Below, one piece after another: positions 1 to 4,328 of a stretch of 6,188 bases of DNA. This stretch comes from Desulfovibrio sp. Its GTDB lineage: Bacteria; Desulfobacterota; Desulfovibrionia; Desulfovibrionales; Desulfovibrionaceae. Position 1 is the first letter of the stretch, and each line of letters opens with the position of its first letter. Location: contig DONZ01000068.1 in the NCBI GenBank assembly GCA_003512875.1, positions 1 to 6,188 on the forward strand, given 5' to 3'. A model generated the notes under the pieces. That model did no database searches. It saw only the letters and a program-made list of their open reading frames with translations, and was not told the DNA's origin. The position numbers were made by a program, and so were the translations under genes.

Positions 1-1
1 T

Positions 2-439
2 GTTTTGCCTCTTATTTGTTATGAAGCGATTTTTCCGGAGCTTACGTGGAAGCGTTTGCAGGGAAATTCCGCCCATGTTTTGCTGAATGTCAGCAATGAC
101 GCGTGGTATGACAAAACTTCCGCTCCTTACCAGCATTTGTATTCGGCAGTCATGCGTTCCGTGGAAAGCGGTTTGCCCATGATACGCGCAAGCAATACGG
201 GAATTAGCGCATTTATCGATAAATACGGACAAATTCAAATGCAGACGGAACTTTTCACTGATGAAAGCCTGACCATGCCCCTTGCTGTCCGAACCTATGA
301 ACCGACTGTTTTTATCGGGCTTGCCCCTTATTTGCCTTATATAGGAATTGTCCTTTTCGGCTTTCTGCAAATGTTCGGCGTGCTGCGGCACCGGCTGGAA
401 ACACCGCATGGCGGCAAAGACCGCGCAGGAACGGATTAA
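2..439 (+). CDS. lnt: Apolipoprotein N-acyltransferase, C-terminal part (5' end outside window)
   Basis: Lnt is an inner-membrane enzyme that transfers an acyl chain from phospholipid to the amino group of the lipidated N-terminal cysteine of apolipoproteins, the last step of lipoprotein maturation. Its catalytic domain belongs to the nitrilase superfamily and faces the periplasm. The visible part begins just before the ICYE motif: codon 17-19 is the cysteine equivalent to E. coli Cys387, followed by the conserved Tyr and Glu. Next come NVSNDAWYD, SAPYQHL, a conserved Arg-Ser-Val-Glu stretch and IRASNTGISAFID, all typical of the Lnt/nitrilase fold. A hydrophobic segment near the end (FIGLAPYLPYIGIVLFGFL) fits the last membrane helix, followed by a short basic, hydrophilic tail. 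The other two triad residues (Glu267 and Lys335 in E. coli) and the N-terminal membrane helices lie upstream of the window. An in-frame TTG at 5-7 is an internal Leu, not a start. The gene ends in TAA and is convergent with the next gene. Confidence 0.95.
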   Translation, partial: VLPLICYEAIFPELTWKRLQGNSAHVLLNVSNDAWYDKTSAPYQHLYSAVMRSVESGLPMIRASNTGISAFIDKYGQIQMQTELFTDESLTMPLAVRTYEPTVFIGLAPYLPYIGIVLFGFLQMFGVLRHRLETPHGGKDRAGTD

Positions 440-444
440 GCGCC

Positions 445-471
445 AAATAAAAACTCCCCGCAAAGGGGGAG
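445..471 (-). terminator. Rho-independent terminator for the minus-strand gene(s)
   Basis: CTCCCC (454-459) pairs with GGGGAG (466-471) around a 6-base loop. Read on the minus strand, the hairpin is followed at once by a T-rich tract (TTTTTATTT, complement of 445-453). Read on the plus strand it is followed by CTGCAAAGAG with no T run, so it is oriented to stop minus-strand transcripts, although the hairpin alone may also slow lnt transcription. It lies 86 bases past the stop codon of the gene at 557-913 and 15 bases past the lnt stop. Confidence 0.8.
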
Positions 472-475
472 CTGC

Positions 476-516
476 AAAGAGAGGGTTGTAAAAAAAAGAG
501 TGTAAAGAGAGGTTGT
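476..516. repeat. Short imperfect direct repeat in the convergent intergenic region
   Basis: AAAGAGAGGGTTGT (476-489) recurs as AAAGAGAGGTTGT (504-516), 28 bases apart, one G shorter. The first copy runs into eight A (490-497); the second copy overlaps a run of seven T (516-522). The A and T runs could pair weakly in RNA. There is no coding potential here, and this would lie in the 3' untranslated part of the minus-strand transcript. It may simply be a local slippage or duplication product. Confidence 0.4.
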
Positions 517-556
517 TTTTTTAGGATTGATTGCTGTTTGTCATGATTAAAACATG

Positions 557-913
557 TTATGCATAAATTTCTTTTTTCAGCCAGTCTTTGATTTTTTCGG
601 AAGGAGAATACAAACCTTTTAAGCCCTCGTGTTCTTTTTTAAATTCTTCTTCCAAATTCTTAGGCAAATCAAGAACGAGCAGATCGACGGCCTGTTCGGA
701 GTTGCGGCGGACAAGGCGCAACGTGGGTTTTTCTTCCCAATTGTCCACGACGAAATAGGTTGCGAAATCATCTTTTGAACGGACCGGTGCGTGCTCCGCA
801 TGCCAATTGTTGTTTCCCCATTCCAAATAGAGGGTTACGGCGTCTTCCGGCGCGAGATTCCAATCTATGTTGAGAGAAGCCGCATCTTTCAATGTTTTTA
901 TTTCTAAAGCCAT
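557..913 (-). CDS. DVU0772-family small conserved protein, function unknown
   Basis: This 118-residue soluble protein has no signal peptide, membrane segment or cysteine. I recognise it as the DVU0772 family of Desulfovibrio from the conserved core at residues 16-49, which includes IDWNLAPEDAVTLYLEWG and a following NNNWHAEHAPVRSKDD. A YFVVDNW segment and an Arg-rich strand (LRLVRR, 65-70) come next. The last 30 or so residues are charged and probably helical (LEEEFKKEHEG to EKIKDWLKKEIYA). Alternating strands in the first two thirds suggest a small mixed alpha/beta fold; the biochemical role is not known to me. The start is supported by AAGGAG (919-924) five bases upstream of the ATG. The gene has its own strong promoter at 936-972, and its transcript should end at the terminator at 445-471. 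From memory, the D. vulgaris homologue was listed among predicted peroxide-stress (PerR) regulon members and responds to oxygen; I hold that loosely. Family call is fairly sure; function is open. Confidence 0.85.
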   Translation of the reverse strand: MALEIKTLKDAASLNIDWNLAPEDAVTLYLEWGNNNWHAEHAPVRSKDDFATYFVVDNWEEKPTLRLVRRNSEQAVDLLVLDLPKNLEEEFKKEHEGLKGLYSPSEKIKDWLKKEIYA

Positions 914-935
914 ATAAGCTCCTTTTTATTCCGGT

Positions 936-972
936 ATGATTTATATATAAAACATCATGGGGTACTTGTCAA
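936..972 (-). promoter_or_regulatory. Sigma-70 promoter with overlapping 20-bp palindromic candidate operator
   Basis: On the minus strand, TTGACA (967-972, a perfect -35) is followed after exactly 17 bases by TATATA (944-949, -10). This would start transcription near 937 and give a leader of about 24 bases before the ATG at 913. The segment 936-955 reads ATGTTTTATATATAAATCAT on the minus strand, an inverted repeat with nine of ten half-site pairs matching, and it covers the -10 box and likely start site. A dimeric repressor bound there would block RNA polymerase. The promoter is seen directly; the operator role is inference. The palindrome does not match the Bacillus Per box well. Confidence 0.75.
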
Positions 973-1048
973 GAATTATTCCTGATAAGAGTAGAAAGGG
1001 AGATTTTCGGTGAAAGCGGTAAGATGAACGGAAAGAGAACTGGGAAAA

Positions 1049-1525
1049 TCAAATCATATAGGAAGCGACCACTTCCTGGCAAATGTCCCATGCCTTATTC
1101 ACAACAGCCATATGTTCTTCACGGCTGACATTGACCAATGTGTCGTTGACTTCTTTACTGATAACAAGTTCAATGCCGCCGGGCAGATAAAGAAAATGCA
1201 GTTTTGCGTCGAATATTTTGCAGAGTTCTGTCTGCAAGTGTCGGAGCATAGGGGTTTCCTGACCCCGGATACAGAAATTCGTCCAAAGTTCCCTCGCAAC
1301 ACGGGCGATGACAAAGGCTTTGCGCGCTTGGGGGTCTTTGAGTTCTTCTTTGGATAAGAGCCGTCTTGTTTGCTTGTGATAAATCATTGTGCGGGTTTCC
1401 ACCAATTGTTTTTCATATTGGTGTATGCTGCTTTTTGTCTGATATTGCGGCAAACCTTGCAGCAAAGCCCGGACACTGGCTTTTTGCACTTGCTGTAAAC
1501 TGTTTTTGTCTAAGATGTTAGACAT
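1049..1525 (-). CDS. Conserved-looking hypothetical protein, 158 residues
   Basis: I do not recognise this family. The predicted protein is soluble, without signal peptide or membrane helix, and the N-terminal half is rich in Gln, Lys and Arg and probably helical (for example residues 36-80, including VETRTMIYHKQTRRLLSKEE). A more hydrophobic section follows (LCKIFDAKLHFLYLPGGIEL, 101-120; then VISKEV), which looks like one or two strands around a Pro-Gly-Gly turn. The C-terminus is helical (EEHMAVVNKAWDICQEVVAS). Its three cysteines (85, 102, 149) are scattered and do not form a CxxC-type metal site. The start ATG is supported by AAGGA (1533-1537) with seven-base spacing, and the reading frame is clean to a TGA stop. 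A Fur-like operator sits directly upstream, so iron-responsive expression is possible. It is divergent from ftsY and 135 bp upstream of the DVU0772-type gene, with no clear terminator between them. A shorter plus-strand frame at 1112-1357 has no ribosome binding site, which favours this strand. Confidence 0.8.
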   Translation of the reverse strand: MSNILDKNSLQQVQKASVRALLQGLPQYQTKSSIHQYEKQLVETRTMIYHKQTRRLLSKEELKDPQARKAFVIARVARELWTNFCIRGQETPMLRHLQTELCKIFDAKLHFLYLPGGIELVISKEVNDTLVNVSREEHMAVVNKAWDICQEVVASYMI

Positions 1526-1536
1526 GCTCTTATCCT

Positions 1537-1555
1537 TTTAATGATACTCATTTTC
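1537..1555 (-). promoter_or_regulatory. Candidate Fur box upstream of the 158-residue protein gene
   Basis: The minus-strand sequence GAAAATGAGTATCATTAAA matches the classical 19-base Fur consensus GATAATGATAATCATTATC at 14 of 19 positions, including ATGA and ATCATTA. Its core is the exact inverted repeat AATGA-TAC-TCATT (1540-1552). It ends against the Shine-Dalgarno sequence (1533-1537), so a bound repressor could block initiation or early elongation. TATCAT inside it could double as a -10 box, but I find no good -35 element, and the promoter of this gene is not clearly visible. AT-rich background raises the chance of a coincidental match. Confidence 0.5.
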
Positions 1556-1627
1556 TCTTTTCGGATATTTTTTTAAGGACTTTAGGTTTTTTCATAAAAA
1601 AATGGAATTTTTTATTCTGTTCAAAGT

Positions 1628-1654
1628 TGATATTATATGCTATCAAAGCATATG
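1628..1654 (+). promoter_or_regulatory. Probable ftsY promoter (extended -10) and leader hairpin
   Basis: TGATATTAT (1628-1636) fits an extended -10 element (TGn plus TATTAT, five of six matches to TATAAT). It predicts a transcript start near 1643 and a leader of about 34 bases. No good -35 hexamer is present, as is common with extended -10 promoters. ATATGC (1635-1640) and GCATAT (1648-1653) form a 6-bp inverted repeat with a 7-base spacer around the predicted start; it could be an operator or chance. A perfect TATAAT at 1657-1662 lies too close to the ribosome binding site (1667-1672) to be the likely -10. Confidence 0.45.
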
Positions 1655-1676
1655 GCTATAATGCGTGGAGGAATAT

Positions 1677-2972
1677 ATGGGATTTTTTTCTGCAGTCAAA
1701 AAGTTATTCGGCTCCGAAACGGCAAAAGAGAATACGCAGGAAGTTTTTCTTGAAAGCGCAAGCGCGGAAGAGCTGGAACAGTTCACTATTCAATTAAGAC
1801 AGTGTGAGCCGAAGCTTTCCGCATGGCTGCAAGTCATTCTGGAAGGCGTGGATAAGGCGGACGATGTTTTATGGGCGAGACTCGGAATTTTGCTGAACGC
1901 CCTTGAAACCCCGGAAGAGGAAGCAAAACGGTTCATCGGTGATTTTCGTGCCTGGACGAAAAAAATGGATTATCGGCAAGTTGCCGATTTTCGTTCGGAA
2001 TTGCAGTACCGTTTGGCGCTCGCCCTTGATATGGAAGACGAAGAAAGCGAAAAGGACCTTGTTTTTGCAAAATTGCAAAGCGGGCTGGAAAAAACGAGAA
2101 ATCAGCTTGGTAAGGGGCTGCAAGCCGTTATCGCCGGGCACGGTAAAGCGGGCGAAGCCTTTTTCGAGGACTTGGAAGAACTTTTCATCATGTCGGACAT
2201 CGGGGCGGAATTGTCTTTGCAGCTGGTTGAAAAATTACGCCGTCACGCCAAGCAGAACAATATTGAGGGCACAAAAGAGCTGCTGCCTTTTTTGCAGAAA
2301 GAAGTGCGTGAACTTTTTAAAACGCCGCGGCGCATCAGCGCTGTCAATCTGCCTGAAGTGGTGCTTTTGGTAGGGGTGAACGGCGTCGGGAAAACGACGA
2401 CTATCGCCAAACTCGCTTACAGAGCCAAAATGCAGGGAAAGAAAATCCTCATTGCAGGGGCTGATACGTTCAGAGCCGCCGCCGTGGAACAGTTGGAAGA
2501 ATGGGCGAAGCGTATCGGCGTTGATTTTTATTCAAAAGGAAGCGGCGCCGATCCCGCAGCTGTCGCTTATGAAGCTATGGATAAGGCTTTGGCGGGGAAT
2601 TATGATTTGGTTTTCATCGATACGGCAGGCAGGCTGCATAATAAGAGCAATTTAATGGACGAATTGCAAAAAATTAAAAATGTGCTTGGCAAAAAGCATG
2701 AGGGCGCGCCCCACAGAAGCATTCTTGTCATTGACGCGACCACAGGGCAAAACGCCATTCAGCAGACAAAAGTATTTAAAGAAATCGGCGGAGTGACGGA
2801 AATCATTTTGACCAAGCTTGACGGAACCGCCAAAGGCGGTGTCGCCATGGCTGTCGCCCACGCTTTTGAAGTTCCGATAACCTATGTGGGGCTTGGGGAA
2901 AAAATGGAAGATTTGCGTCCTTTCGATTGTGATGATTTCGCAAAAGCTTTGCTCGGCGATATTGCGGAATAA
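1677..2972 (+). CDS. ftsY: Signal recognition particle receptor FtsY (SRP GTPase)
   Basis: FtsY docks the SRP (Ffh plus 4.5S RNA) carrying ribosome-nascent chains to the inner membrane and hands them to SecYEG, driven by reciprocal GTP hydrolysis with Ffh. The 431-residue protein opens with a short amphipathic helix, MGFFSAVKKLFG, typical of the membrane-contacting N-terminus. It is followed by a rather acidic, helical A region to about residue 125. The N domain (about 130-216) is a helical bundle. The G domain shows the P-loop GVNGVGKT (233-240), the SRP-GTPase-specific DTFRAAA (263-269), DTAGR (315-319), the guanine-specificity motif TKLD followed by GTAKGG (379-388), and GLGEKMEDLRPF (405-416). 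All catalytic motifs are intact. I chose the ATG at 1677 because GGAGGA (1667-1672) lies just upstream; an in-frame GTG at 1665 would put that sequence inside the gene and add four residues before the membrane helix. It is probably the first gene of a unit with the next two. Confidence 0.97.
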   Translation: MGFFSAVKKLFGSETAKENTQEVFLESASAEELEQFTIQLRQCEPKLSAWLQVILEGVDKADDVLWARLGILLNALETPEEEAKRFIGDFRAWTKKMDYRQVADFRSELQYRLALALDMEDEESEKDLVFAKLQSGLEKTRNQLGKGLQAVIAGHGKAGEAFFEDLEELFIMSDIGAELSLQLVEKLRRHAKQNNIEGTKELLPFLQKEVRELFKTPRRISAVNLPEVVLLVGVNGVGKTTTIAKLAYRAKMQGKKILIAGADTFRAAAVEQLEEWAKRIGVDFYSKGSGADPAAVAYEAMDKALAGNYDLVFIDTAGRLHNKSNLMDELQKIKNVLGKKHEGAPHRSILVIDATTGQNAIQQTKVFKEIGGVTEIILTKLDGTAKGGVAMAVAHAFEVPITYVGLGEKMEDLRPFDCDDFAKALLGDIAE

Positions 2973-3026
2973 TCACCGCGGCAGTTCGTTCTTTTTTAGG
3001 TAAGAAGCGGGAAGACAGGGGGAATT

Positions 3027-4328
3027 ATGCAAAAGACATTTACGATAAAAACCTTGGGGCAGTGCGGTTTTGACAATCCGAGAAAGCATGGCGCCATCAG
3101 CGACGAATACATTCCTGTTTATGTTTCCGAAGAATTTATGAAAGCGTGCGGTAATGCGTTGGAAAATGACGCAGCCACATTATATTTTCAGGAAGCAGGT
3201 CCGAGAGAAAAAATTTTCTTTGAACCGGAAAAAACAAAGGTCGCCATTGTGACATGCGGCGGCTTGTGCCCGGGGCTCAACGATGTGATCCGTTCCATTG
3301 TCATGGAATTATGGCATGGATACGGCGTGCGGGACATTATCGGCATTCCTTACGGCTTGGAGGGGTTTATCCCTAAAAAATACGGACATAAGCTTATTGA
3401 GCTGACCCCTGATGTTGTTTCAACAATTTATATGTTGGGCGGAACAATTTTAGGTTCTTCACGCGGAGCGCAGAATTTTGACGAAATAGCGGATTTTTTG
3501 AATGAGAAAGGGATTAATTTGCTTTTCGTGCTTGGCGGCGACGGTACCATGAAAGCCGCAAAGGCTATTTCAACAGCGGTGAAAGAGCATGGTTTGACCC
3601 TGTCGGTTATCGGTATTCCTAAAACTATCGATAATGACATCAATTTTGTGGAGCAGTCTTTCGGGTTCGCCACCGCTGTTGACGAGGCGACAAAAGCCAT
3701 TGCGGCGGCGCATACCGAAGCTGTCGGCATGAATAACGGCATAGGAATTGTCAAGCTTATGGGACGCGAGTCGGGCTTTATCGCCGCCCATGCCGCTGTT
3801 TCTTTAAGTTTGGTGAATTTTGTGCTTATTCCTGAAGTGCGCTTCGCATTGCACGGGGAAGGAGGGCTTTTGCCCGCTTTGGAAGAAAGGCTTGCCAAAC
3901 GGCATCATGCTGTCATCGTGGTCGCAGAGGGGGCGGGGCAATACCTCATGCAGGAAACCGGGCAGAAAGACAGTTCCGGAAATATTATTTTACAGGATAT
4001 CGGCGGTTATTTGCAAAAAGAGATAAAAGCGTATTTCAGGGAAAAAGATTTTCCCGTGGTAATAAAATATATCGACCCCAGCTATATGGTGCGTGCTGTG
4101 CCCGCCAATGCCCATGACAGGGTTTATTGCGGTTTTTTGGGACGGCTTGCGGTTGACGCAGGCATGAGCGGCAAGACGGAAATGGTGGTGTCAAAACTTA
4201 TGGGACGTTTTGTGCATTTGCCTTTTGAACTGGTGACCAAGCAGCGCAGGAAACTGGATATTGCTTCGCATTACTGGCATTCTGTTTTGGCTGCGACAGG
4301 GCAGGGGCATTTAAAAGGCATGTTATGA
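3027..4328 (+). CDS. pfkA: 6-phosphofructokinase, plant/trypanosome-like group, predicted ATP-dependent
   Basis: The enzyme phosphorylates fructose 6-phosphate to fructose 1,6-bisphosphate in cytosolic glycolysis. At 433 residues it exceeds the roughly 320-residue E. coli PfkA, mostly because of a 70-residue N-terminal extension and extra C-terminal sequence, as in the PPi-PFK-like clade. Visible motifs are CGGLCPGLND (77-86), LGGDGTMKAA (169-178), IPKTIDNDI (197-205; Asp202 corresponds to the E. coli catalytic base Asp127), KLMGRESGFIAA (243-254), IPE (268-270), EGAGQ (301-305) and KYIDPSYMVRA (347-357). Gly173 corresponds to E. coli Gly104, where PPi-dependent enzymes carry Asp, so ATP is the predicted donor. 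Lys199 replaces E. coli Gly124, as in PPi enzymes and in plant and trypanosome ATP enzymes. A purine-rich AGGGGG (3017-3022) precedes the ATG. It lies 54 bp after ftsY with no terminator between, and its TGA overlaps the next start codon. Family certain; phosphoryl donor is an inference. Confidence 0.93.
   Translation: MQKTFTIKTLGQCGFDNPRKHGAISDEYIPVYVSEEFMKACGNALENDAATLYFQEAGPREKIFFEPEKTKVAIVTCGGLCPGLNDVIRSIVMELWHGYGVRDIIGIPYGLEGFIPKKYGHKLIELTPDVVSTIYMLGGTILGSSRGAQNFDEIADFLNEKGINLLFVLGGDGTMKAAKAISTAVKEHGLTLSVIGIPKTIDNDINFVEQSFGFATAVDEATKAIAAAHTEAVGMNNGIGIVKLMGRESGFIAAHAAVSLSLVNFVLIPEVRFALHGEGGLLPALEERLAKRHHAVIVVAEGAGQYLMQETGQKDSSGNIILQDIGGYLQKEIKAYFREKDFPVVIKYIDPSYMVRAVPANAHDRVYCGFLGRLAVDAGMSGKTEMVVSKLMGRFVHLPFELVTKQRRKLDIASHYWHSVLAATGQGHLKGML

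Noticed and set aside
454..471. The hairpin as a terminator for lnt on the plus strand
   Set aside because: It is followed on the plus strand by CTGCAAAGAGAG with no T tract; the T-rich side faces the minus strand.
1112..1357. Plus-strand frame opposite the 158-residue gene
   Set aside because: No ribosome binding site and no recognisable protein; the minus-strand frame is longer, covers it fully and has a good start.
1657..1662. Perfect TATAAT as the ftsY -10 box
   Set aside because: It lies only 5 bases before the Shine-Dalgarno, so the transcript would begin within the ribosome binding site, and the -35 position (TATATG) is poor.
1665..1676. GTG start at 1665 adding four residues to FtsY
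   Set aside because: The GGAGGA ribosome binding site would be inside the coding region, and the conserved MGFF membrane helix starts at the ATG at 1677.
1903..2373. Plus-strand frame (156 codons) within ftsY in another frame
   Set aside because: Arg/Lys/Trp/Cys-rich out-of-frame translation overlapping the intact FtsY frame.
2973..3026. Possible terminator between ftsY and phosphofructokinase (CCGCGG and a T run at 2992-2997)
   Set aside because: The CCGCGG palindrome has no usable loop and the T run is not preceded by a stable stem, so read-through is more likely.
3428..3898. Minus-strand frame (156 codons) inside the phosphofructokinase gene
   Set aside because: Antisense shadow of a gene with intact active-site motifs; low-complexity Ser/Pro/Lys translation and no ribosome binding site evidence.
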